Positions 1 to 7,182 of a stretch of 14,720 nucleotides of DNA are shown here, piece after piece; the stretch's first letter is position 1, and every line of letters starts with the position of its first letter. Below the pieces are notes generated by a model. That model was not told where the DNA came from. It searched no databases and saw only the letters and a program-made list of their open reading frames with translations. A program made the translations under genes and the position numbers. The DNA lies in contig JBDNHZ010000196.1 of NCBI GenBank assembly GCA_041688515.1, positions 1 through 14,720 on the forward strand. The letters are read 5' to 3'. Source of the stretch: UBA6176 sp041688515 (GTDB lineage Bacteria; Verrucomicrobiota; Verrucomicrobiia; Limisphaerales; UBA9464).

Positions 1-279
1 GACCGCCACGATCGGGTTACCAAATCCGACGGCCGCCGGGTCGGAAACGGTGAAGTTGCGAAGCAGCGTGCCGTTGGTGCTGTAAAGATAAGCCACGCCT
101 CCCTCAGAACCCAGAAGCACCCGATCGTTTCCAAACGCCGCCACCGACGCACCGAAAAAGTCGCTTTGCGCCGGCGTGGGGTTGGTGAAGGTGGTGATGA
201 GTTGGTGTCTCTGGGCGAAAAGCGCCGAGGGCGACAGCGTGAATGCGAGCAGGAGTGTGTGGATGAAGAATTGTTTCAT
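1..279 (-). CDS. FG-GAP repeat secreted protein, N-terminal part (runs off window)
   Basis: The minus-strand frame opens with ATG at 279 (MKQFFIHTLLLAFTLSPSAL) and stays open for 93 codons to base 1, so the C-terminus is missing. The first ~22 residues are a clear signal peptide ending LFAQ. The mature part carries FG-GAP-like units: DFFGASVAAFGNDRVLLGS, then a strand ending in YLYSTNGTLLRNF, then VGFGNPIVAV at the edge. This layout is known from verrucomicrobial proteins that probably form extracellular beta-propellers; no enzymatic role can be read. The start is only 6 nt after the stop of the upstream GloVer gene, so the two are probably co-transcribed. No Shine-Dalgarno sequence is visible. 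It resembles the 77-residue protein at 1827-2060, which shares FGNPxVAVG and YLFRTNG. Confidence 0.8.
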   Translation of the reverse strand, partial: MKQFFIHTLLLAFTLSPSALFAQRHQLITTFTNPTPAQSDFFGASVAAFGNDRVLLGSEGGVAYLYSTNGTLLRNFTVSDPAAVGFGNPIVAV

Positions 280-285
280 AAATAT

Positions 286-1776
286 CTACTGGCTCAATCG
301 ATAAACTTTCTGCGCACCCGCGATGGGATTGGTGACGGTGCTCTGTCCGCTCACGAGAACGGGCGATGGCGAGACGGTCGTCCAGTTCGGGGGTGCGACG
401 AGATTGGTGCTGGATTGCAGCGTGAAGGTGAGCCCGGAGGAATTGGTCGGCCATTGGACAACGACGCTCGTGCTCAAGCGGGTGATGACGACGAGCGGAG
501 GAGGAGGTAGATCTAGACGGTAAGCGGTGCCGAAACCAAAGCTCCCCCCATTGAGTGCGGTGCCATAAAGCGTGTTCTCGAAGATGGACAGCCCATACGA
601 ATTAAAACCGGTGCTGTTGGTATTCGCAGGCGAAGCAGCCGCCGGAAAATGCAGCAAAGTCACAAAACCGGTTCCGTCGAATTTTATGGCGAAGATGGTT
701 CCACGTTGCGCCGGGCCCCCGTTGAGAGTCGTCCCGAAGACCGTGTTCCCGGATAATACGAGTTTGTTGGGAAAAAAGCCGTCGCTGTTGGTTTGAGGAC
801 CCGGCGGACGGCCTACGGCGGCGAAGTTGTGCAAGTTCGTAAAACCGGCGCCATCGGTATTGATGGCGAAGATCGCGCCCGCACCAAAACGGCCACCTTC
901 GGCCGCCGTGCCCAACAAAGTGTTGCCCGAGCGGACCAATTGGCTGGCCGGCCGTTCGCCGTCGCTGTTGGTACTCATCAAAAAGGACGGTGAGGAAGTC
1001 GTCCGGGTAAAGTTGTGCAGATTCGTAAAGCCCGTGCCATCGGTCTGAACGGCAAAGAGCGCGCCATTTCCGGCCGTGCCTCCGCGATTTGCGACTCCAT
1101 ACAAAGTGTTACCAGCCAGAACCAGACTGAAGGGGCTGATGCCCTCGCTATTGGTGAGAGAACCGTTGGAGAGCGTTGCGAAAGTATGCAGGACCTCAAA
1201 AGCAGAGCCATTGGTGTTGAGCTTGAAAATGGTGCCGCCGCCGAAATGGCCGCCTTCAATTGCCCACCCGTAGAGCGTGTTCCCCTTCACAATCAATCCC
1301 GAAGGAGCTATTCCGTCGCTGTTGGTGGGGGAAGAATTCGGAGCCTCAGCAAAGGCCTTGAAATGGTGTAGCACACTCAACCCCGTGCCATTCGTATTGA
1401 CCGAGAAAATGGTGCCACTGCCTGCATTGCCTCCAAGCAGCGCGGTCCCAAACAGTTTATTGCCGGAGAACAGCAGATCGGCTCTTGGATGAGAGCCTTC
1501 AATCGGCGAGAAGTTATGCAGATTGACGAAGCCGGTGCCATTCGTCTGGAGAGAAAACAGAATGCCGTTGCCCGAACTTCCGCCACTGGTGGTTGTCCCA
1601 TACAGCGTACCGTCCACTAATGTTATGCTCGCAAAAGTGCTGCGGCCGTCGGCGGGGCCATCGGCAAAATTGTGGAGGTTCGAAATGGTTTGGGCGTAGA
1701 GCGAGCCGGCGGTGAGAGAAACAAGGCTGAGGAGCAGCGCGGGCAAACGGAACAGATGTTGCAGGTGCGATTTCAT
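286..1776 (-). CDS. GloVer tandem-repeat secreted protein with shared C-terminal domain
   Basis: A 496-residue exported protein. The signal peptide spans about residues 1-29 (MKSHLQHLFRLPALLLSLVS..., ending SLYA before QT). About seven repeats of 40-60 residues follow, each built on a core like NTLYGTxxxGGxxGxGTIFxxNTDGTGF followed by LHNF. This is the Gloeobacter/Verrucomicrobia repeat (TIGR03803), a presumed beta-propeller of unknown role. After a PPPPL linker the last ~70 residues form a domain with VVVQWPTNSSGLTFTLQSST, STVTNPIAGAQ and a terminal VYRLSQ. The same domain ends the proteins at 2271-3278 and, more distantly, 3399-6122. The stop is TAG. The protein probably sits at the cell surface or is released. 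The family and export are well supported; the function is unknown. Confidence 0.9.
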   Translation of the reverse strand: MKSHLQHLFRLPALLLSLVSLTAGSLYAQTISNLHNFADGPADGRSTFASITLVDGTLYGTTTSGGSSGNGILFSLQTNGTGFVNLHNFSPIEGSHPRADLLFSGNKLFGTALLGGNAGSGTIFSVNTNGTGLSVLHHFKAFAEAPNSSPTNSDGIAPSGLIVKGNTLYGWAIEGGHFGGGTIFKLNTNGSAFEVLHTFATLSNGSLTNSEGISPFSLVLAGNTLYGVANRGGTAGNGALFAVQTDGTGFTNLHNFTRTTSSPSFLMSTNSDGERPASQLVRSGNTLLGTAAEGGRFGAGAIFAINTDGAGFTNLHNFAAVGRPPGPQTNSDGFFPNKLVLSGNTVFGTTLNGGPAQRGTIFAIKFDGTGFVTLLHFPAAASPANTNSTGFNSYGLSIFENTLYGTALNGGSFGFGTAYRLDLPPPPLVVITRLSTSVVVQWPTNSSGLTFTLQSSTNLVAPPNWTTVSPSPVLVSGQSTVTNPIAGAQKVYRLSQ

Positions 1777-1826
1777 AAAATGGGAATCAGGAACTGCGCC
1801 AGGATGGCTCTACGTCATCCGGCTCA

Positions 1827-2060
1827 TTAGCCATTGGTGCGGAACAGATACGCTCCCCCGCTTTGCGCCGTGGTGCCGTAACTGAAAGCGCCGATGAGTA
1901 CCCGATCATCTCCCACGGCCACGAGGGGGTTGCCGAAACCGCCGGCCGCCGGCTCGGGCTTGGTGAACCTTTTCAGCAGCGGGGCGCCGGGACTTTGGGC
2001 AAAGGCGGGTCCGGGCCCGGCCAGCAGAGGCAGGAGAAGGAGTTTCAGGCAGGTGTTCAT
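1827..2060 (-). CDS. Truncated 77-residue FG-GAP repeat protein
   Basis: ATG at 2060 opens MNTCLKLLLLPLLAGPGPAF, a signal peptide ending AFAQ. One FG-GAP-type unit follows (FGNPLVAVGDDRVLIGAF, then GGAYLFRTNG), and TAA stops the frame just where a second unit would normally begin. Related proteins continue with many more units, as the gene at 1-279 appears to do. No continuation of the repeat is recognisable in the 50 nt before the GloVer start at 1776. The gene therefore looks like a 3'-truncated copy. Its leader DNA is almost identical to that of the delta-60 gene at 6122. A tiny secreted single-unit protein is possible, but a non-functional remnant is more likely. Confidence 0.6.
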   Translation of the reverse strand: MNTCLKLLLLPLLAGPGPAFAQSPGAPLLKRFTKPEPAAGGFGNPLVAVGDDRVLIGAFSYGTTAQSGGAYLFRTNG

Positions 2061-2068
2061 GGAGAGTT
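2041..2068 (-). repeat. Duplicated start-codon leader, copy 1 (partner 6103-6130)
   Basis: This 28-nt stretch spans the first codons and the bases before the ATG of the truncated FG-GAP gene. It matches 6103-6130 at 27 of 28 positions; both encode MN(T/S)CLKL preceded by AACTCTCC. Outside the stretch, similarity weakens but does not vanish at once (GGAAGG occurs upstream in both). The genes' mature parts belong to different repeat families. Confidence 0.75.
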
Positions 2069-2201
2069 AATAAGTGGAAGGTTGTCGTGTTAAGCACGGC
2101 CGGCGCAGGCGGAAGAAGCGGTTGGTGTTTCCTCCGGCGATGGGTTGCTGGACGACGTTGGTCTGGCCGTTGATGGAAACCGCCTCAGTCGTGTTGCCCA
2201 C
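2067..2201 (-). pseudogene. Headless remnant of a secreted protein's C-terminal domain
   Basis: The minus-strand frame from 2201 to the TAA at 2067-2069 reads VGNTTEAVSINGQTNVVQQP, then IAGGNTNRFFRLRRP, then a short tail. This matches the end of the C-terminal domain of the neighbouring secreted proteins (VSGQ..VTNPIxGxQKFYRL; the delta-60 protein ends FYRLRKP). Upstream, before the TAG of the 2271-3278 gene, there is only non-matching sequence and no start codon with a domain body, so the rest of the gene is gone. The tail overlaps the leader of the next gene at 2060. It is best read as the 3' end of a deleted paralogue. Confidence 0.65.
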
Positions 2202-2270
2202 ACAGACCGGATGCAGCGCGCTTGGGATTGAAGGGCGCTGGAGTTTTTCATCATTCAGTTTTGAAGGAGA

Positions 2271-3278
2271 CTACAGGATTAACCGGTAGAACTTCTGCGT
2301 TCCGGAAACTGGATTGGTCACGGATTGCTGCCCGCTGACCACGTCTGGCGCGGGTGAAACGGTGGTCCAGACCGTCGGTGAAAGAAGGTTGGTGGTGGAT
2401 TGCAGGGTGAATGAGAGTCCAGCGGAGTTGGTCGGCCATTGCACGACGGCATTGGGTCCGGCGCGAGCGATGGTCAGTGCGGGCGGTGTTAGCAGCGTCA
2501 GCGAGGTGATGCGGAACGTTGCGGTCGCGTAATCGGGTTCGCCGTTGCCGTCCGAGATGAAGATCGAACCAGAACGCTCGGAGAACGCGGCGAGATTGGG
2601 CGGCATGAGCGGCAGTGCGACCGAGTTGAGCGCGTTGCTGGTTGGATCATACAAGCGGAGATTCGCGATGGGCAGGGGATACAAAACTCCATCCGGGTCC
2701 GCGACGGGATCACCCGAAAAATCGCGCCAGAAATCGGGGAAGCCGATGGCGGAGGTGACTCCATAGCCGTCGCCCGCCCCAGGAAAGCTCTGCGCGGAAT
2801 CGTTCCAAATTGGAATCCAGAAGAAATCCCAGCCAAAGAGTGATGTGTCCTTCCGGATCTCCCGATCTCCGGCCTTCAGCCGAAAATCCGGGTTGGTAAG
2901 GGACACTTCAGGAAAATTGGGTTTGAAGTAATACTGGTAGGTTGCCGTGTGGTCCGGATCGGAAAAATCTACCGCTTTCAGATGGTTGGTGGCGAAAAAA
3001 GTGTAAGAGCCGGTGACGATGGCCCCCACCTCGTAGGTATTCTGAAACCAGCCGAGCGCGTCATCCACCGAAGTGATGACGCCGGTGAAATTGAACGTGA
3101 TCGAGTTCTGCGCCTTGACGGAAGGCGTGGCCGACGCCAGCGCGAGCAGGCAGAGGATAAGTGATAGGAATTGGCTTTTGACGCGCCACGCGGAGAGCGG
3201 CGTCACAGGGTGCCCGGTGGCACGATCCGTCATTTCAGGACGCGCCTTGAAAGGGCCGTCAGCAGTTTTGGTTTTCAT
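2271..3278 (-). CDS. Secreted protein of unknown function with shared C-terminal domain
   Basis: A 335-residue protein. The hydrophobic signal core lies unusually far in, at about residues 35-53 (FLSLILCLLALASATP, ending VKAQ). The ATG at 3233 (residue 16) is therefore an alternative start that would give a more usual signal peptide. The mature N-terminus, with FNFTGVITSVDDALGWFQNT and a GSYTFF strand, resembles beta-sandwich domains common in PEP-CTERM and verrucomicrobial exported proteins. No enzymatic motif was found. The last ~70 residues carry VVQWPTNSAGLSFTLQSTTN, SVTNPVSGTQ and the end FYRLIL, closely matching the GloVer protein's C-terminus in protein and DNA. The stop is TAG. A conserved ~60-bp element lies 44 nt upstream of the 3278 start. 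Function is not recognised. Confidence 0.85.
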   Translation of the reverse strand: MKTKTADGPFKARPEMTDRATGHPVTPLSAWRVKSQFLSLILCLLALASATPSVKAQNSITFNFTGVITSVDDALGWFQNTYEVGAIVTGSYTFFATNHLKAVDFSDPDHTATYQYYFKPNFPEVSLTNPDFRLKAGDREIRKDTSLFGWDFFWIPIWNDSAQSFPGAGDGYGVTSAIGFPDFWRDFSGDPVADPDGVLYPLPIANLRLYDPTSNALNSVALPLMPPNLAAFSERSGSIFISDGNGEPDYATATFRITSLTLLTPPALTIARAGPNAVVQWPTNSAGLSFTLQSTTNLLSPTVWTTVSPAPDVVSGQQSVTNPVSGTQKFYRLIL

Positions 3279-3322
3279 TGGTGTCTTTGGTTTGTTTGTT
3301 TCGTTTGAATCGAGCCATTGAT

Positions 3323-3380
3323 CGTCTTCACCCCGTCAGGGGCCAAATCCCGGAAAAAAGGCTCACGCGGTCTTTTTTAT
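3323..3380 (-). repeat. Conserved upstream element, copy 1 (partner 6151-6210)
   Basis: The element lies 44-102 nt upstream of the start at 3278. By eye it aligns with 6151-6210, which sits 28-88 nt upstream of the start at 6122. Shared blocks on the plus strand are CTTC.C.CCGTCA, then CGGAAA, GGCTCACGCG and a T-rich run. Identity is roughly 70 percent with small gaps. Position and orientation relative to both genes are the same, which suggests a promoter or leader element, or a duplicated upstream segment. Confidence 0.5.
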
Positions 3381-3398
3381 TTTCGCGGGGAGCCACGG

Positions 3399-6122
3399 CT
3401 ACGGCTTGCGCAGGCGGTAGAAGCGCATCGAGCCGTTGATGTTGTTGCTCACGACATTGTTCGTTCCGCTGACGGAGGGCGCAGGCAAGACAACGCTCCA
3501 GATGTTCGCGTTGAGGTTTGTGTTCGACTCCAGCATGAAGCCGGTGCCGTTCGTCGCCCACGACAGCACGACATTAGCGGGCGCGCTGCGTTGAATGTTC
3601 AAGCGCGGCGGCGGCGGCGGCGCCAGAAACACATTCCGCACCGATTCCTGGATGCTCTGCGAGCCGTTCTGGTGGCCGCTGCCAAAGTAACCTCGCGCCC
3701 GAAGGTAGAGGTTCTGCCCGGTCGCAAGATTTAGTCCGGCCAGGATCCAATTGCTGTCGGACGGCGTGCCGTTGCCCAAGGACGTGTAGTTCACATTGTT
3801 GGTGGACGACTCAAAGGTCACGCGCGTGAATTGCTGGCTCGCTCCGCCGCGGGCCCAGGTGACATGGGTGGGCGTGGCCGTCAGGTTTTGCGGGGCCGCC
3901 GTATCGTTGCTCAAACGAGCCACGAGCGCGCGCGGTTGCCCACCGATGTTGCTGAAATAGCCGCCCACTAAAATCTTTCCGTCCGCCTGCAAAGCGATTG
4001 ATAGCACATAGAAGCTCGCGTTCGGGTCGAACGAATCAGCCAGGCCGGTCGTGGCATCGAGCCGGGCGATGCGATTGCGCGCCTGCCCGCCGACCCTGGT
4101 GAAGAAGCCGCCCGCCAGAATCTTGCCGTCCGCCTGCACCGCGATGGAAATGACCACATTGTCCGCGTTCGGGTTGAACGAATCAGCCAAGCCGGTGGCG
4201 GCATCAAGCCGGGCGAGGTTGGTGCGCGCCTGTCCGCCGATACGGGTGAACAGGCCTCCCACCAGAATCTTGCCGTCCGTCTGCACGACCATCGTAATGA
4301 CCTCACTACCAATATTCGGGTTCGGGTTGAACGCGTCCGCCAGGCCAGTCGTGGCATTGAGCCGGGCGATGGCGTTGCGGGTCTGTCCGCCGATGCTGGT
4401 AAAAATACCGCCTGCCAAAATCTTGCCATCTGACTGCACGGTGATGGAGCGGACATTGGCGAACGCGCTCATGTTCGCGTTGAATGAATCAGCCAATCCG
4501 GTGGTGGCATCAAGCCGGGCGAGGCCGGTGCGCGACTGCCCGCCGATGGTGGAGAAGTAGCCACCCACCAGAATCTTGCCGTCGGCCTGGACCGCTACGC
4601 AGCTGAAAGAGTTGTTCGCGCTTGAGCTGAAGGAATCAGCCAAGCCGGTGATGCCATCAAGCCGGGCGATGAAAAGGCGCGCCTGCCCGCCAATAATCCC
4701 GAACCCTCCTACTACAACAATCTTGCCGTCTGCCTGCACCGCCAGGGCGCTGACCTGACCATTGGGGTTCGGGTCGAAAGCGGTGTCGAGCGTGCCGTCC
4801 GTGTTCAACCGGGCGATGCCGTTGCGAGTGACGCCCAGAACGGTGGTGAAATCGCCGGTGATGATAATCTTCCCGTCGGTCTGGACAAAGGTGGTGATAA
4901 CCTGGCCACCCAACTGGTCAGCACCAATCGGATTGAGCGTCCGGTCCAGCCTGCCATCCCGCTCCAGTCGGGCGAGGCGATTGCGCGTCTCCGCCGGTCC
5001 ACCGCTCGGCGCGAGCGAAGTGAAACCGCCGCCCGCCAGGATTTTGCCATCCGCCTGCACGGCGATGAACAGGACCACATCATTCGCGTTCGGGCTGAAG
5101 ACAGGGTCAACCAAACCGTCGGGATTCAGCCGGGCCAGACTGGTGCGCGTGACCGCGCTTCCGCCGTTGGGTGCGAGCGTGCTGAAAGCGCCGCCGGCTA
5201 AAATCTTGCCGTCCGCCTGCACCGCCAGGGTATAGACGTTGTCGCTCGCGTTCGGGTTGAACGAGTCCGCCAAGCCGGTCATGGCATCCAGCCGGGCGAT
5301 GCGGTTGCGCGTCTGACCGCCGACGCTGTTCGCGCCGCTGAAATTACCGGCCGCCAAAACTTTGCCGTCCGCCTGCAGCGCGAGGGCATAGACAACGGCG
5401 TTCGCGTTCGGGTCGAACGGATCCGCGAGGCCCGTGGCGGCGTCGAGCCGGGCGATGCGATTGCGCGCCTGGCCGCCGATGTGGGTGAAAGTGCCGGCCA
5501 CTAAGATCCGTCCGTCGGGTTGCACCACGATGGAATAGACATTCCCGGTCGCGTTCGGGTCGAAGGCGTCAGCCAATCCGGTGACGCCATCGATCCGGGC
5601 GACGCCGTTGCGCATCTGTCCGCCGATGCTGTTCGGGCCGTTGAACGCGCCTCCCACGAGGATCTTGCCGTCCGCCAGCACGGAGAAAGCATCCACCTCC
5701 CCGTTCGCGCTCGGGTTGAACGAATCAGCCAGGCCGGTGACGGGGTCGAGCCGTGCGATGTTGGTGCGCGACTGCCCGCCGATGCTGGTGAAGATGCCGC
5801 CGGCCAAAATCTTGCCGTCCGGCTGCAACGCGACGGCGTAGAGAGTCCCGTTCGCGTTCGGGTTAAAGGCGGCATCCAGCGAGCCGTCCGGATTCAGCCG
5901 GGCAATGTGATTACGCGTCACCGTGGCTCCGCCGTTGGGCGCGAGCGTCGTAAAATTGCCGGCGATGATAAGCTTGCCGTCCGGTTGGACGACGACTACC
6001 TGAACCGGTGCGTTGGCGTTCGGATCGAAGCCATCGAGCGCGGATTGCCCGCGCACCACCGTCGCGCCGCCCGCCAGCAGCAGAAGAAGGAGTATTGGAA
6101 GAAGTTTCAGGCAGGAGTTCAT
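3399..6122 (-). CDS. Delta-60 repeat secreted protein with C-terminal domain
   Basis: A 907-residue protein from ATG 6122 (MNSCLKLLPILLLLLLAGG, a signal peptide ending VRGQ). A GTG at 6137 could add five residues, but the 6122 start is shared with the gene at 2060 and gives a cleaner signal peptide. Fourteen tandem repeats of about 48-55 residues follow. The core is LADSFNPNA, V..(A/V)VQADGKIL(A/V)GG.F, IGGQ.RN.IARLDA.TG, matching the delta-60 repeat (TIGR02608), a presumed beta-propeller or solenoid. A fibronectin-like stretch at about 720-830 and a PPPPPR linker precede the C-terminal domain (VVLSWATNGTGFML, ending MRFYRLRKP). The stop is TAG. It is the first gene of the minus-strand run, divergent from the kinase. 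It is probably a surface protein; ligand unknown. Confidence 0.9.
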   Translation of the reverse strand: MNSCLKLLPILLLLLLAGGATVVRGQSALDGFDPNANAPVQVVVVQPDGKLIIAGNFTTLAPNGGATVTRNHIARLNPDGSLDAAFNPNANGTLYAVALQPDGKILAGGIFTSIGGQSRTNIARLDPVTGLADSFNPSANGEVDAFSVLADGKILVGGAFNGPNSIGGQMRNGVARIDGVTGLADAFDPNATGNVYSIVVQPDGRILVAGTFTHIGGQARNRIARLDAATGLADPFDPNANAVVYALALQADGKVLAAGNFSGANSVGGQTRNRIARLDAMTGLADSFNPNASDNVYTLAVQADGKILAGGAFSTLAPNGGSAVTRTSLARLNPDGLVDPVFSPNANDVVLFIAVQADGKILAGGGFTSLAPSGGPAETRNRLARLERDGRLDRTLNPIGADQLGGQVITTFVQTDGKIIITGDFTTVLGVTRNGIARLNTDGTLDTAFDPNPNGQVSALAVQADGKIVVVGGFGIIGGQARLFIARLDGITGLADSFSSSANNSFSCVAVQADGKILVGGYFSTIGGQSRTGLARLDATTGLADSFNANMSAFANVRSITVQSDGKILAGGIFTSIGGQTRNAIARLNATTGLADAFNPNPNIGSEVITMVVQTDGKILVGGLFTRIGGQARTNLARLDAATGLADSFNPNADNVVISIAVQADGKILAGGFFTRVGGQARNRIARLDATTGLADSFDPNASFYVLSIALQADGKILVGGYFSNIGGQPRALVARLSNDTAAPQNLTATPTHVTWARGGASQQFTRVTFESSTNNVNYTSLGNGTPSDSNWILAGLNLATGQNLYLRARGYFGSGHQNGSQSIQESVRNVFLAPPPPPRLNIQRSAPANVVLSWATNGTGFMLESNTNLNANIWSVVLPAPSVSGTNNVVSNNINGSMRFYRLRKP
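3906..6041 (-). repeat. Tandem coding repeats (14 delta-60 units)
   Basis: The DNA repeats with a period of about 147 bp, stretched to about 160 bp where a unit carries an insertion. Recurrent plus-strand blocks include ATCTTGCCGTCCGCCTGCA and GAACGAATCAGCCA. Units 1, 6 and 7 carry the longer loop with LAP(N/S)GG; units 3 and 5 carry PNSIGG or ANSVGG. Neighbouring units are alike enough at DNA level for recombination or assembly collapse. Confidence 0.85.
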
Positions 6123-6130
6123 GGAGAGTT
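6103..6130 (-). repeat. Duplicated start-codon leader, copy 2 (partner 2041-2068)
   Basis: The partner of the leader at 2041-2068, differing at one of 28 positions. It spans AACTCTCC, the ATG at 6122 and the codons for MNSCLKL. Because the match begins before the ATG and follows the reading frame, it supports 6122 rather than the GTG at 6137 as the start. Confidence 0.75.
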
Positions 6131-6137
6131 GGCGCAC

Positions 6138-6158
6138 GGAAGGCGGTCATCGCCTTCC
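6138..6158 (-). promoter_or_regulatory. Perfect hairpin in leader of delta-60 gene
   Basis: GGAAGGCG (6138-6145) and CGCCTTCC (6151-6158) form a perfect 8-bp stem around GTCAT. On the minus-strand transcript the stem ends about 15 nt before the ATG at 6122, next to the ribosome landing zone. There is no U-run, so it is not a terminator. A role in translation or mRNA stability is inference. Confidence 0.45.
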
Positions 6159-6210
6159 ACTCCGTCATGAGCGGAATCTCGCCGGAAAGGCTCACGCGAC
6201 TTTCTTTTTC
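6151..6210 (-). repeat. Conserved upstream element, copy 2 (partner 3323-3380)
   Basis: The second copy of the element described at 3323-3380. It contains CTCCGTCATGAGC, CCGGAAAGGCTCACGCG and a T-rich run on the plus strand, and begins 28 nt upstream of the delta-60 start. Its proximal edge forms one arm of the 6138-6158 hairpin. Confidence 0.5.
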
Positions 6211-6258
6211 GGTTCTTTTCGTGTGTGGTGAGCGCATTTGCCGTCAATTGGCGCATGT

Positions 6259-7182
6259 ATGGGTGATGAACCGAACCCCATGAAGCTCGTCTCACCCGAA
6301 CAATCCCTGTTCGCCGAGGCGCTCCTTCTCGACCGGCACGACGCCCGTTTGGCCTACCTCGACGGCGCGTGCGGCACGGATGCCGGGCTGCGCCGGCGTG
6401 TGGAGGCTTTGCTGATGGCGGCTGAGCGGGCCGGAGATTTTCTGGAGGGGCCTCCCGACGGTCTGGATTCATTCGTAAACGAACTCAGCGAGAAGCCGGG
6501 CGATCGGATCGGCCGCTACAAGCTGCTGGAGCAGATCGGGGAGGGTGGCTGCGGCGTCGTTTACATGGCCGAGCAGGAAGAACCGGTGCGCCGCCGGGTC
6601 GCGCTCAAGGTCATCAAGCTCGGCATGGACACCCGTTCCGTCATCGCTCGTTTCGAGGCCGAACGTCAGGCGTTGGCTCTGATGGATCATCCGAACATCG
6701 CCAAGGTTTTCGACGGCGGTGCGAGTCCGACTGGGCGGCCCTATTTCGTGATGGAGCTGGTGCGCGGCGTCCGGATCACGGAATTCTGCGAGGAAGCGCA
6801 GCTTCCGACCGAGGCACGGCTGCGCTTGTTCATGCAGGTGTGCCAGGCCGTCCAACACGCGCATCAGAAGGGCATCATCCACCGCGACCTCAAGCCCTCG
6901 AACATTCTCGTCACCGTCAACGACGGAGCGCCCGTGCCCAAAGTGATCGACTTCGGCATCGCCAAGGCGACGGGCCAGCGGCTCACGGACAAGACGTTGT
7001 TCACCCACTTCCATGCATTCATCGGCACGCCGGCCTACACCAGTCCCGAGCAGGCGGAGATGAGCAGCGTCGATATCGATACGTGCAGCGACATCTACAG
7101 CCTGGGCGTGGCGCTGTATGAATTGCTCACGGGCCGGACGCCCTTCGACGGGGAGCAACTGCTCCGTTCCGGGCTGGACTAG
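6259..7182 (+). CDS. Ser/Thr protein kinase catalytic part, cut short by in-frame TAG
   Basis: 307 residues from ATG 6259; a TTG at 6238 and an ATG at 6280 are alternatives, and none has a Shine-Dalgarno. Residues 1-70 are the helical N-terminus usual in this family (YLDGACGTDAGLRRRVEALL). The Hanks-type kinase follows: glycine loop GEGGCGVV (~94-101), VALK lysine 117, HRDLKPSN with Asp210, DFG Asp231, GTPAYTSPEQ and SDIYSLG. All catalytic residues are present. The frame ends at TAG 7180-7182 in GGG CTG GAC TAG ATG CGG CGC, where the family reads GLDEMRRTIRE. A single GAG-to-TAG change would explain it. The next frame, 7183-9837, continues in the same phase. As read, the product lacks the end of the C-lobe, the membrane anchor and the sensor. 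Confidence 0.88.
   Translation: MGDEPNPMKLVSPEQSLFAEALLLDRHDARLAYLDGACGTDAGLRRRVEALLMAAERAGDFLEGPPDGLDSFVNELSEKPGDRIGRYKLLEQIGEGGCGVVYMAEQEEPVRRRVALKVIKLGMDTRSVIARFEAERQALALMDHPNIAKVFDGGASPTGRPYFVMELVRGVRITEFCEEAQLPTEARLRLFMQVCQAVQHAHQKGIIHRDLKPSNILVTVNDGAPVPKVIDFGIAKATGQRLTDKTLFTHFHAFIGTPAYTSPEQAEMSSVDIDTCSDIYSLGVALYELLTGRTPFDGEQLLRSGLD

Larger units (their letters stand above)
6123..6258. promoter_or_regulatory. Divergent intergenic region between delta-60 gene and kinase
   Basis: This stretch must hold promoters for both directions. On the minus strand a TTGACG lies at 6242-6247, but no convincing -10 box follows at the usual distance, so no promoter is assigned. It contains the conserved element at 6151-6210 and the hairpin at 6138-6158. 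GCGCAT occurs twice, about 20 nt apart, near the kinase start. Confidence 0.3.

Noticed and set aside
4051..5235. Long plus-strand frames opposite the delta-60 gene
   Set aside because: They mirror the repeat period of the real minus-strand gene, have no export or domain signal, and are Ala/Pro/Arg-rich antisense shadows.
5520..6170. 216-codon plus-strand frame ending near the delta-60 start
   Set aside because: It is antisense to the repeat array and its sequence repeats only because the gene below it repeats.
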